A stretch of DNA of 64,000 bases from Paucibacter_B soli. Its GTDB lineage: Bacteria > Pseudomonadota > Gammaproteobacteria > Burkholderiales > Burkholderiaceae_C. Every line of letters begins with the position of its first letter. Position 1 is the stretch's first letter. Location: positions 124,001-188,000 of the forward strand of contig NZ_JBBHJW010000011.1 of NCBI RefSeq assembly GCF_037482845.1, given 5' to 3'. Position numbers and translations under genes: made by a program. The notes under the pieces are model-generated. The model made no database searches and was not told the DNA's origin. It saw only the letters and a program-made list of their open reading frames with translations. Of this stretch, positions 19,001 through 28,400 are shown piece by piece.

Positions 19001-19960
19001 TCAGGCGGCGATCAGATAGTCGATCGCCGCGCTGATCGTTGCCATCTGGGCCTGGTTGCATTCGGCGGGGCTGGCCGTCGGGCTGTCCGGGTAGACCTCG
19101 GTGGTAGTGACGAAGCGCGCGTCGGTCATGCCGCCGCACAGGCCGAGCGCGCGCTGGGCGTAGTTGATCACGCCGGGCTGCTGCAGCGGCTCGCCGATGA
19201 TGCAGCCATATCCATCGGGCGCGGCGATATGGGTCACGCGGCGCACCGCGTCTATCAGCGCGCGCTGGAACTCGGGCGCCGGCCGCTCGGTGTCTCCCAC
19301 CAGGTAGAAGCCATCGGGGATGGCGTGCCAGTCGAACGCCACGCCATCGCGTGCCGCCTTGGCGGGTCCGAACTCGCTGTTGTCGGTGTTGGTGGTCTCG
19401 TGCAGGTCGACATGCAGATCGACGCGGCCGCCGACCTGTGTGCAGACGGCCGCCACGCAGGCCATCGCCAGCGCCGACTCGGCGGCCGGGCTGTCCGGCC
19501 TGAACTGCCGGTTCGGATCGATCGCGTCGGGGTTCCAGCGGTTGACGGTTTCGTAGGCCCAGGGGCTGATGCAGGGCAGCAGCAGCAGGTTGACGCTGCG
19601 CGCCGCATGACGATCGAACTCTTGCGCAAGCCATTGCAGCGCGCCATGCACGCCGCTGCTCTCGTAGCCATGCACGCCGCCGGTCACCAGCACCACCGGG
19701 CGCTCGGGCTGCCACGCGCGGCTGCGCACCGCGTGGAGCGCATAGCTGCCCAGGCCCAGGCGGCCATAGTCGAGCCTGCCGTACTGGAACAGCTCGGCCT
19801 GTGCAGGCAGGTTTGACATTAGCGGCGCAAGCACCTCCTCGGCATAGCTGCGCTGCGGCTTCTGACGCGCCAGCCAGGCGGCCCTTTCGGCCGCGCCCCA
19901 GGGCGTGCCGGGCGTGCCGATTGGGTAGGGCGGGGTCGATGGTGGGGTCGATGGGCTCAC
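19001..19960 (-). CDS. M14-family zinc carboxypeptidase-like protein
   Basis: A 319-residue enzyme of the M14/succinylglutamate desuccinylase fold. The zinc ligands are seen as GGVHGYESSG (His and Glu of HxxE) and as the His in VDLHVDLHETTNTD; a substrate-binding Arg is plausible in NRQFRPDSP. Relatives are carboxypeptidases or deacylases acting on small amides, and the substrate here is unknown. The start GTG 19960 was chosen because AAGGA lies at proper spacing; a GTG at 19999 adds unconserved residues. It is divergent from a truncated kinase gene 74 bp away. Confidence 0.82.
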   Translation of the reverse strand: MSPSTPPSTPPYPIGTPGTPWGAAERAAWLARQKPQRSYAEEVLAPLMSNLPAQAELFQYGRLDYGRLGLGSYALHAVRSRAWQPERPVVLVTGGVHGYESSGVHGALQWLAQEFDRHAARSVNLLLLPCISPWAYETVNRWNPDAIDPNRQFRPDSPAAESALAMACVAAVCTQVGGRVDLHVDLHETTNTDNSEFGPAKAARDGVAFDWHAIPDGFYLVGDTERPAPEFQRALIDAVRRVTHIAAPDGYGCIIGEPLQQPGVINYAQRALGLCGGMTDARFVTTTEVYPDSPTASPAECNQAQMATISAAIDYLIAA

Positions 19961-20034
19961 AAGTGCTCGTCCTTGTTGGCGATGTTGCGGACGATACACT
20001 GCGAAGCAATGCGCGACTGCAAGGAGTCATCCCT

Positions 20035-20415
20035 GTGTTGCCGACACCCACCCTCCACTTCTTCTGCAGCAAGGCCGGCGCCGGCAAGAGCACGGTCGCC
20101 AGCGCCCTGGCCCAGCAACAGGGGGCGATGCTGATCTCCGAGGACGTCTGGCTGATGTGCTTGTATCGCGATCAGATGAAGGTCTTCGACGACTACATCC
20201 GCTGCGCGGCAAAGTTGAAGACGGTGGTCGGCCCGCTGGTCGTGGACCTGCTGCGCTGCCGCGGGCAATCGGTGGTGCTGGACTTCCAGGCCAATACCAG
20301 GCCCGGCCGGCGCTGGTTTCGCTCGATGTTCGAGCAGGCGGCCTCTGCGCAGGTGCTGCACCATGTCCAGACCCATGGTGACTGCAACGCACCATCGGGC
20401 GCGTGGGCGGCCCGA
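20035..20415 (+). pseudogene. Truncated P-loop kinase (zeta-toxin/AAA-like ATP-binding protein)
   Basis: An AAGGAG site precedes a GTG (20035) or TTG (20038). The product begins with a beta strand and a Walker A loop, LHFFCSKAGAGKSTVA, continues with MLISEDVWL and SVVLDFQANT, and matches the N-terminal two thirds of small P-loop kinase-like proteins in the zeta-toxin/gluconokinase range. At about 20391, after AQVLHHVQ, homology ends. The frame then runs antisense through the next gene. The C-terminal third (lid and adenine-binding part) is missing, so it is probably a deletion remnant joined to the 3' end of the oxidase gene. Confidence 0.65.
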
Positions 20416-21840
20416 TCACCCAGTCATCACACTCTTGGTATGGCGGAAGAAGTTGTCCGGGTCGTAGACCTGCTTCAGCGCCGCGAGCCGCTCCAGGTTA
20501 GCCCGGCCATAGGCCGCCTCCACGCGGTCGTGGCCTTCCTCCTCGGTCAGGAAGTTGATGTAGGTGCCGCCGGTCGAGAAGGCGCGCGTGGCGTCGAAGC
20601 AGTCGCGCGCCCACTGCATGTTGACGCTGTCGTGCTCGGGCTTATCCCAGGAGCCGGCGATGTTCAGCACATAGGCCGCGTCGCGATTGCCGGCCGGCGA
20701 ATGCCCGGCGGGCAGTTCGCCCAAAGCGCCCTCGATCTGGAACAGCAGGATGGCCGAATGCGGCGACGCGATGCGGGCCGCGTGCGCCACGGCAAGGGCT
20801 ATGAGCGGGCGATCGATACCGGGCAGGTAGTGCGACTTCCAGTAGTAGCGCCTGCCCTTGGGTTGCGTGGCATCGAGCAGGCTCTGCATCTGCACATAGG
20901 GCCGGCGCGTCACGATGTCGGCGATCGGCCGGCCGATCGCGCGCAGCGGCGCCAGCAGGGCTTCGCCGTCTTCGACCCTGCCCGTATGGCAGACGAAGAT
21001 CGCGGCGATCGGCTTGCCGTGCACTTCCTTGGGTAGCCAGGGCGCCGGCGGCGCGATGCGCAGCACGGCCACGCTGGTCAGCTCGCGCGGCGCCGCGGCG
21101 CTGAAGCCGCGGTAGGCCTCCAGCACCTGCGCGGCGTCCTCGCCATGCCAGGCGATCGCGCCGCCCAGGATCTCGGGACCCACCGGATGAAGCCGGTATT
21201 CGAAGGAGGTGACGATGCCGAAGTTGCCACCGCCGCCGCGCAGGGCCCAGAACAAGTCGGCATGCTCGTCGGCGGAGGCGCGCAGCACGCGGCCATCGGC
21301 GCTCACCACCTCCATCGAGACCAGGTTGTCGCAGGTCCAGCCATGGCGGCGCGTGAGGTAGCCGAAGCCGCCGCCCAGGGTCAGGCCGGCGATGCCGGTC
21401 GCCGAGACGAAGCCCAGCACCGCCGCAAGCCCGTGCAGCTGGGTCTCGCGGTCGACGTCCGCCAAGGTGCAGCCGGCCTGGGCCAGCGCGGTGCGGCGCA
21501 GCGGATCGACCCAGACGCCGCGCAGCAGCGACATGTCTATCATCAGGCCGCCCTCGCACACCGCCAGCCCGGCGATGTTGTGGCCACCGCCGCGCACCGA
21601 GCAGAGCAGCCCGTGCTGACGCGCGAAGCGCACGGCCTGCACCACGTCGACCGTGCCGGTGCAGCGCGCCAGCAGGCCGGGTCGCCGGTCAATCATCGCG
21701 TTCCAGACCTTGCGCGTGTCTTCGTAGTCCGCGTCTTCCGCAGTCAGCACCCGGCCCTTGAACGCCGCCCTGAAGGACTGCAGGGTCTCCGGCGCGAGAT
21801 CCACGCTGCCGCCATCGATGCCTGTGAGCTTGATTGCCAT
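20416..21840 (-). CDS. FAD-linked oxidase, berberine bridge enzyme-like
   Basis: A 474-residue flavoprotein with an N-terminal PCMH-type FAD domain and a C-terminal BBE motif. The FAD-attaching His lies in SVRGGGHNIAG; LTLGGGFGYLTRRHG and LFWALRGGGGNFG are further FAD-domain signatures. The ending AYGRANLERLAALKQVYDP is the BBE tail. Such enzymes oxidise sugars, alcohols or secondary metabolites, and the substrate is not predictable. Start 21840 has a perfect AAGGAGG site. No signal peptide is seen. It stands alone, followed by the kinase remnant. Confidence 0.92.
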   Translation of the reverse strand: MAIKLTGIDGGSVDLAPETLQSFRAAFKGRVLTAEDADYEDTRKVWNAMIDRRPGLLARCTGTVDVVQAVRFARQHGLLCSVRGGGHNIAGLAVCEGGLMIDMSLLRGVWVDPLRRTALAQAGCTLADVDRETQLHGLAAVLGFVSATGIAGLTLGGGFGYLTRRHGWTCDNLVSMEVVSADGRVLRASADEHADLFWALRGGGGNFGIVTSFEYRLHPVGPEILGGAIAWHGEDAAQVLEAYRGFSAAAPRELTSVAVLRIAPPAPWLPKEVHGKPIAAIFVCHTGRVEDGEALLAPLRAIGRPIADIVTRRPYVQMQSLLDATQPKGRRYYWKSHYLPGIDRPLIALAVAHAARIASPHSAILLFQIEGALGELPAGHSPAGNRDAAYVLNIAGSWDKPEHDSVNMQWARDCFDATRAFSTGGTYINFLTEEEGHDRVEAAYGRANLERLAALKQVYDPDNFFRHTKSVMTG

Positions 21841-22129
21841 CGTTGACCTCCTTGGAACAAAGGCATCGACAGCATGCGCGCGATAGGCCGCCAAGGCCAG
21901 TCCAGATTCCGAAGCTGCGCCTGGCTGGGCCCGCCGCGGGAGCCTTCGCGGCCCATCGGCGTAGCGTCAACAGGCCCTGGCATCGGCGGTGCCCACGGCC
22001 AAGGGATAGGAGCGCGCTGTCCGCGCCTCTAGACTGGGGCGCCGGTGGGGCAGCCAACCGGTCAGATCGATGGGCAATTGGCTGCGAGCACGGCGCGCCG
22101 CGCGCGCCACCAATGTCGGAGGACCTGCC
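21841..22129. other. Divergent promoter region between oxidase and lysyl oxidase genes
   Basis: No gene is supported in this interval. It must hold the promoters of the two divergent genes. I see no clear operator or repeat; the only firm signals are the ribosome sites at each end. Confidence 0.4.
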
Positions 22130-22897
22130 ATGATCGTCGAGACCACCGCCAGACGCGCCCGCCGCGCCTGCAGCCGCCTGGCGCTCTGCCTGGCCTCGCT
22201 GGGCGCCCTGCTCATGGCCCAGTTGCCCGCGCACGCGGCGCGCGATTCGCTGGAAAACCGCTACGACATCGCCGTCTACCCCAACGGCGGCAGGCCTGAC
22301 CTGACGGTCGATCCGATCAGGCTCAAATCCCAGCTCAACGTCGTCGACCGCTTCTTCGACCCGAACGACGCGGGCGACCGTTGCGCGGTGCTCGAAGGTG
22401 CCGTCGGCGGCTATGGCTGGCGCCGCCTGATGGTGTTCGACGTAGTGATCGTCAACGCCGGCGACGGCGATCTGGTGGTGGGCGACCGCAGCGACCCCGC
22501 CAACCCCTATGCCGGCGCGTTCTACTTCGACGCCTGCCATGGCCACTATCACATGGCCGGGTTCTCTGAGTACCGGCTGCGCTACAAGTCCGACGGCAAT
22601 GTCTCCACCATCGGCCGCAAGCAGGGCTTCTGCTTCGAGGATTCGTTCAAGTACAGTGGCAACAAGAGCGCCGGTTTCCACTGCGGTTATCAGGGCATCA
22701 CCAGCGGCTGGGGCGACTGGTACTACAAGCAACTGCCCGGCCAGTGGATCGACGTCACCGGCGTGGCCGAGGGCGATTACGAGCTGGAGGTGGAGATCAA
22801 TCTGCAGCCCGACCCCTACAAGTTCGACCAGGGCCTGAACCGTTATCCGGACGTCGTGCGCGTGCCGGCCAGCGTGCCCAAGCGCCGGGAACGCTAG
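22130..22897 (+). CDS. Bacterial lysyl oxidase family protein (copper amine oxidase fold)
   Basis: A 255-residue exported protein: a basic N-terminus plus hydrophobic segment ending PAHAARD, then a lysyl-oxidase domain. The copper-binding motif is FDACHGHYHMAGFSEY (His137, His139, His141), matching the CHxHxH of animal lysyl oxidases. The downstream GFCFEDSFKY and GYQGITSGWGDWYYKQ, then GQWIDVTGVAEGDYELEVEIN, follow the animal enzyme closely. In animals the enzyme oxidises peptidyl lysine to crosslink matrix; the bacterial substrate is unknown. A GGAGGA site precedes ATG 22130. Confidence 0.88.
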   Translation: MIVETTARRARRACSRLALCLASLGALLMAQLPAHAARDSLENRYDIAVYPNGGRPDLTVDPIRLKSQLNVVDRFFDPNDAGDRCAVLEGAVGGYGWRRLMVFDVVIVNAGDGDLVVGDRSDPANPYAGAFYFDACHGHYHMAGFSEYRLRYKSDGNVSTIGRKQGFCFEDSFKYSGNKSAGFHCGYQGITSGWGDWYYKQLPGQWIDVTGVAEGDYELEVEINLQPDPYKFDQGLNRYPDVVRVPASVPKRRER

Positions 22898-22949
22898 GCG
22901 CCAGGCGACACGGCATGGGGCGGCGGCGTGCAGCAACAGGGGGTGCAAG

Positions 22950-23954
22950 ATGCAAGCTTTGGTCACCGGCGCAAACGGACATCTGGGCCTGAATCTGGTG
23001 AGCCTGCTGCGCGCCAGGGGCCACGCGGTGAGGGCCTCGGTGCGCACGCTCGCGCCAGACAAGACGGCGATGCTTCGGAGCATTCCAGGCGTCGAACTGG
23101 CGGCCGCGGATGTGCGGGACGAGGCCCAGATGCAGGCGGCGCTGGCCGGCGTCGACACGCTGTTCCACGTCGCCGCCGTCTACTCGACCACCGAACGCGG
23201 CAGGGAGGGCGAGATCCTCGATTCGGCCATTCGCGGCACCGAGGTCGCGCTGAAAGCGGCGGCCCGGGCGGGCATACGGCGCGTTATCCTGACATCGTCG
23301 GTGGTCACGCTGCCGCTCACGGCCGTGGGCGCAGCGCCCGTGACCGAGGACGACTGGGCCACCGATCTGCGCATTCCATACTTCCGTGCCAAGGTGGAGT
23401 CCGAGCGACTGGCCTGGGCGCTGGCCGAGCAGCTGTCGATCGAGCTGACGACCATTCTCCCGGCCGGCATCATCGGGCCCGGGTTTTCGCGGCGCACGCC
23501 CACCATCGACCTGATCCAGGCCTGTCTGATGGGCGAGTTCCGCCTTGGAGCGCCGCGCGGCACCTTCAGCCTGGTCGATGTGCGCGACGTGGCGGCGGCG
23601 CATCTGCTGGCCTTCGAGAAGGGCGCGACCGGCCGCTTCATCGTCGGCTACGACCACATCCCCTCGTACACCGAGCTGGTACTCGCGCTCGCGGCCATCG
23701 ATCCCAAGCTGGGCGCGCCGCTGCTGACGCTGCCGACCTTTGTCGCCCCTTTTCTGCCGCTCTACGACGCGATGTGCCACCGGCTGCTTGGCACACCCCG
23801 CATCGGAACGCCGGACATCATCGCCACCTTGGTCAGCGGCAAGGTCGTCAACTTCTCCTGCCAGCGCGCCAAGACGGTGCTGGGCTGGCGCACCGAGGTT
23901 CCCCTGCCAACAAGCCTGGCCGACACCGTGGCGGCGTTGCGGACGCTGCACTAG
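22950..23954 (+). CDS. Extended short-chain dehydrogenase (DFR/epimerase-like)
   Basis: A 334-residue extended SDR. The NAD(P)-binding GANGHLG (residues 7-13), the FHVAAVYS segment and the active-site YFRAK (Tyr and Lys of YxxxK) are all present. It most resembles dihydroflavonol-4-reductase-like and sterol-dehydrogenase-like NAD-dependent epimerases, acting on a hydroxy/keto group of an unknown small molecule. It starts 52 bp after the lysyl oxidase gene on the same strand and converges on ubiC, with 3 bp between the stops. Confidence 0.88.
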   Translation: MQALVTGANGHLGLNLVSLLRARGHAVRASVRTLAPDKTAMLRSIPGVELAAADVRDEAQMQAALAGVDTLFHVAAVYSTTERGREGEILDSAIRGTEVALKAAARAGIRRVILTSSVVTLPLTAVGAAPVTEDDWATDLRIPYFRAKVESERLAWALAEQLSIELTTILPAGIIGPGFSRRTPTIDLIQACLMGEFRLGAPRGTFSLVDVRDVAAAHLLAFEKGATGRFIVGYDHIPSYTELVLALAAIDPKLGAPLLTLPTFVAPFLPLYDAMCHRLLGTPRIGTPDIIATLVSGKVVNFSCQRAKTVLGWRTEVPLPTSLADTVAALRTLH

Positions 23955-23957
23955 CGT

Positions 23958-24518
23958 TCAAGGCGGCGCCTGCCCTCGCCCTAGCGCCCGCCCCACCTGT
24001 CGCCCCGCCAACTCAGGCGCAAACAGCTCAAGCACCCTCAGCTGCGCGCCGCCGCGCGTGAACACCGAGTTGCGCGACCACAGCATCTGCGCCGAGGCCT
24101 CGGCGCCAGTGGCCTGGCGCCATTGCTTGGTCATCTGGCGGCGCGTGTGGCCATGTCGGTTCAGGCGGCGCGGTTGCAGCTCGCTGCGCGTGATGCGCGG
24201 ATCGTCGTAGAGCAGATGCGCGAGCGGCCGCGAGCCCAGGCCCTTGAGCGCCTTCCAGGGCCCCGCCAGCGCCGATTGATGCAGGGCCGAGCGCGCCCAC
24301 ACCAGCGGCACGCCGTCCACGCGCAGGATCACCTCGCGCACCACCGTGCAGCCGCGCCGCGGCAGGCCCAAGGCCAGGCGCTCCTGCGCGCGCAGCGGCG
24401 TGACGGCCTGGCGCAAGACCTGGACCTCGAAACGCTCACCCAGGCGCGCCAGACGCCGGCTCAGCGAACCGGGGGCGCGCAGCCAGGCGCGCAGGCTGGT
24501 GCGGCTCGCAATGCCCAC
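23958..24518 (-). CDS. ubiC: Chorismate--pyruvate lyase UbiC
   Basis: Cytosolic enzyme that converts chorismate to 4-hydroxybenzoate and pyruvate, supplying the aromatic ring of ubiquinone; UbiA (10336-11250) uses its product. The 186-residue protein shows the family features TVVREVILRVDGVPLVWARS, containing the conserved Arg, and ALKGLGSRPLAHLLYDD. The gene begins 6 bp after proC on the same strand, so it is probably the last gene of a putA-proC-ubiC transcript, although the functions are unrelated. Confidence 0.9.
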   Translation of the reverse strand: MGIASRTSLRAWLRAPGSLSRRLARLGERFEVQVLRQAVTPLRAQERLALGLPRRGCTVVREVILRVDGVPLVWARSALHQSALAGPWKALKGLGSRPLAHLLYDDPRITRSELQPRRLNRHGHTRRQMTKQWRQATGAEASAQMLWSRNSVFTRGGAQLRVLELFAPELAGRQVGRALGRGQAPP

Positions 24519-24524
24519 AGCGGC

Positions 24525-25349
24525 TCAGCCTGCTGCAAACTCATTGCCGAGTTCTTGCGCGCGCTGCTGCGCGGCCAGCACGGCACGCTGGATCGCCTCG
24601 CCCACGCCATCCGCCTGCAGGCTGCTGATGGCGGCGTAAGTGGTGCCGCCCTTGGAAGTGACGCGCTCACGCAAGACGCTAGGCGGCTCGCTGGACTGCA
24701 GGCCCAGCGCGGCGGCGCCGGCGCAGGTGGCCAGGGCCAGTTCGCGGCCCTGGGCCTCGCTGAGGCCCATCTGCTTCCCCGCGGCTGTCATGGCCTCGAC
24801 GACATAGAAGAAATAGGCCGGGCCCGAGCCCGAGAGCGCGGTCACCGCGTCCAGATCGGCCTCGGCGTCCACCCACAGGGTACGGCCGGTGGGCGCCAGC
24901 ACGGCCTCCACCAGGTCGCGGTCGGCGGCCGAGACGGCCGCGTTGGCAAACAGGCCGGCCATGCCCTGCCCGATCAGGGCCGGGGTATTGGGCATGGCGC
25001 GCACCACGCGCGCCGCGCCGCTGGCCTTGGCAATCGTCGCGCTGCGGATGCCTGCCATCACCGAGAGCTGCAGGGCCTGGCTCACATGAGCGGCACAGGG
25101 TGCAGCCGCCTCGGCGAACAGCTGGGGCTTGACGGCCCACACCACCAGCGCCGCTTCGGCCAGGCCGGCATCGGCCGCCGCCTGTACGCGCAGGCCAGCA
25201 AATTCGGCCTGCAGCCTGGCGCGTTGCGCCTCCATCGGCTCCACCACCAGGATGGTGTTGGCCGGGCGGCCGGCCTTGATGAGAAGGCCGCCGATGATGG
25301 CGCTGGCCATATTGCCGCCGCCGATGAATGCCAGGGTCTTGCTGTCCAT
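24525..25349 (-). CDS. proC: Pyrroline-5-carboxylate reductase ProC
   Basis: Last step of proline synthesis: NAD(P)H reduction of pyrroline-5-carboxylate. The 274-residue protein starts with the Rossmann motif FIGGGNMASAIIGGL, has MPNTPALIGQG and the signature ALSGSGPAYFFYVVEAM, then VTSKGGTTYAAI near the C-terminus. All are standard for ProC. It lies 74 bp downstream of putA, so the biosynthetic and degradative enzymes sharing this intermediate are side by side. Confidence 0.96.
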   Translation of the reverse strand: MDSKTLAFIGGGNMASAIIGGLLIKAGRPANTILVVEPMEAQRARLQAEFAGLRVQAAADAGLAEAALVVWAVKPQLFAEAAAPCAAHVSQALQLSVMAGIRSATIAKASGAARVVRAMPNTPALIGQGMAGLFANAAVSAADRDLVEAVLAPTGRTLWVDAEADLDAVTALSGSGPAYFFYVVEAMTAAGKQMGLSEAQGRELALATCAGAAALGLQSSEPPSVLRERVTSKGGTTYAAISSLQADGVGEAIQRAVLAAQQRAQELGNEFAAG

Positions 25350-25423
25350 GGGGCTCAGTGTAAGTGGGACCCCAGCCAGGGCCTCAGCGGCGGCGCAAGC
25401 ATGCGCCTTGCCTGCGCCGGGCG

Positions 25424-28400
25424 TCAGTGGACTCCCGCCAGCAGCGCCGCGTTGCCACCCGCCGCCGCGGTGTTGATGGTCAGGGTCTGCTCGGCGGCGA
25501 AGCGGTACTGGTGCTGCGGATTGGCGGCCTCGGCGGCGCTGATCAGGGGCAGGATGGCGCCCTTGCGTTCGGCCAGGGCCTGCACCAGGGCACGCGCCGA
25601 GCCATTGCCGGCGGCGGCGATGCACACGCCGGCCAGCTCCGGATGCTGCAGCAGCGCGCGCTGGGTGCCGGCGTCGCCCGGCAGCAGGGCCAGCGCCTCG
25701 GCGGCCACGCCGCCACGCAGCAGCGCCAGGCGCAGCGCGTCGCCAGAAGCGGCGCCCAAGAGGGCCACGGCATTGCCGGCCAGCAGGGCCGCGCCCACCG
25801 CGCCGGCCAGCTCGGCCGGGCTCGCGCCCTGCGCCAGCACCGCGATCACGCCGCGGCCATGCAGGCGCAGCTCGTTGCTTTCGCCGGTGGGGCCGGGCAG
25901 CACCTTGGTGGCCAGGCCGCGCTGGGCCTGCTGGGCGTGCGCTCGCAGGGCACGCGCCATCGCCTCGTCCAGGCCCGCGGTGGCACGCTGCACCGCGGCC
26001 ACGCGGGTTTCCAGCGCCACCTCGCTCCAATGCGCATGGCCCACGCGCAGGGTGTTGATCGCGCTCAGATCCACCTGAGCGCTGGCCGGCGCCGGCTCAG
26101 CTGTAGCGGCAGGTGCAACGCCCGCATCGGGTTGGGCCGCAAAACGCCAGAGGTAGTTGGGGCCGCCGGCCTTGGGTCCGGTGCCCGACATGCCTTCGCC
26201 GCCAAAGGGCTGCACGCCCACCACCGCACCGATGATGTTGCGGTTCACATAGACATTGCCGATGCGGGCCTTGTCGGCCAGGCGCAGCGCGCGGCTGTCG
26301 ATGCGGGTCTGGATGCCCAGGGTCAGGCCATAGCCCAGCGCGTTGATCTGCGCGATCACCGCGTCGGGTTCGCCGCTCCAGCGCAGCACATGCAGCACCG
26401 GGCCGAAGATCTCCTGGCCCAGCTCGCTGGCCTTGCGGATCTCGAAGGCCACCGGCTTGATGAGGCGGGGCACGGCGTCATGCACCGGTGCCTCGGCAAT
26501 CAGTTTCGCCTCGCGCTTGAGACGCTCGACATGGTGGGCGATGTTGGCAAAAGCCTCGTCGTCGATCACCGGGCCCACGTCGGTGGCCAGCTCGGCGGGC
26601 TGGCCGACCCAGAGTTCCTTGAGCGCGCCGGCAATCATCTCGATCACGCCGTCGGCGATGCTCTCGTGCACGCACAGCAGACGCAGCGCCGAGCAGCGCT
26701 GGCCGGCACTGCGGAAGGCGCTCTGCACCACCGCGTCCGAGACCTGCTCGGGCAGCGCGGTGGAGTCCACCAGCATGGCATTCAGGCCGCCGGTCTCGGC
26801 AATGAGAGGAACCACCGGGCCTTGCTTGGCGGCCAGGGTGCGGTTGATGATCTGCGCCACCTGGGTCGAGCCGGTGAAGCAGACACCGGCGGTTTGCGGC
26901 GCGGCGGTGAGGCGGGCGCCCACGGTCTCGCCGGGGCCGTGCAGCAGCACCAGAGCATCCTCGGGCACGCCGGCCTGGTGCAGCAGCTCGACCATCTTCA
27001 GCGCCACAAACGGCGTCTGCTCGGCGGGCTTGGCGGCCACGGTATTGCCCACCACCAGCGCGGCCACCACCTGGCCGGCGAAGATCGCGAGCGGGAAGTT
27101 CCAGGGGCTGATGCAGACGAACACGCCGCGGCCCTGCATGGCGCCGCCATGCTGCTCGGCCTCGTCGGCGTAGTAGCGCAGGAAGTCCACCGCCTCGCGC
27201 ACCTCGGCGACGCAATCGCCCTGGGTCTTGAAGGCCTCCTTCACCAGCAGGGCGCAGAACTCGGGCAGGCGTGCATCCAGCGCGTCGGCGGCGCGGCGCA
27301 GCACGGCGGCGCGCTGGTCCGCGGGCGTGGCGTTCCAGCCGGCGAAGCCGGCCTGCAGGCGCACCATCGCCGCATCCACCTGCTCGGGCGTGGCCTCGGC
27401 CACCGGCAAGACCTGGCACTCGGCCAGCGCCTGCGCCAGCGGCGCGCGCTGCGCCAGCACGGTCAGGTCCACGCCGGTGGAATTGCGCCGGCCCAGGCCC
27501 TGGTGGTCCTGGTAGAGACGCGCCGGCAACGGCAGGGCGCTGTGCTTTTGCAGCTGGGTGAGCGGCGAGGCCAAGAGCTCGGCCGGCTTGACGCTGGGGT
27601 CGGCAAGCTGGTGCACAAAGGAGGAATTGGCACCGTTCTCAAGCAGGCGGCGCACCAGATAGGCCAGGAGGTCGCGGTGCTCGCCCACCGGAGCGTAGAC
27701 GCGACAGGCGATGCTGCCGTCCTTGATGGCTTCGCGGTGGATGCCCTCGCCCATGCCATGCAGGCGCTGCAGCTCGAAGTTAGCCCCGGCCGCCTTGGCC
27801 ATCTGCAGGATCGCCGCGATGGTGCCGGCGTTGTGGCTGGCGAACTGCGGATAGATCACATCGGCATGCTGGATCAGGCGCTGCGCGCAGACCAGGTAGG
27901 AGACGTCGGTGTGCTGCTTGTGCGTGAACACCGGGTAGGCCTCCAGGCCCTGCTCCTGGGCGCGCTTGATCTCGCCGTCCCAATAGGCGCCCTTCACCAG
28001 CCGCACCATGAAATGCAGGCCATGCTGGCGCGCGATGCGGGCCACCTCGTCCACCACTTCCAGCGCGCGCGTCTGGTAGGCCTGCACCGCCAGGCCGAAG
28101 CCGCGCCACTGCGGGAAATGGCTGGCGATGCGCGCGGCCAGCGCGTCCAGCAGCTCCAGCGAGAGCTCCAGGCGATCCACCTCCTCGGCGTCGATGGTGA
28201 GGTTGATATTGGCCTGCGCGGCCTTCTCGATCAGCTGCCAGACGCGCGGCAGCAGCTCGGCATAGACGCGCTCGCGCTGCAGCACCTCGTAGCGCGAGAA
28301 CAGGGCGCTGAGCTTGATCGAGATGCCGTCGGCGGTCTCGGGCGCCTCGGCCTTGCGGCCGCTGGCGATGGCTTCGATGGCCGTCACATAGGCGGCGTGG

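Noticed and set aside
20395..21036. Extension of the truncated kinase frame over the oxidase gene
   Set aside because: Beyond about 20395 the frame is antisense to the oxidase and has lost all similarity to kinases.
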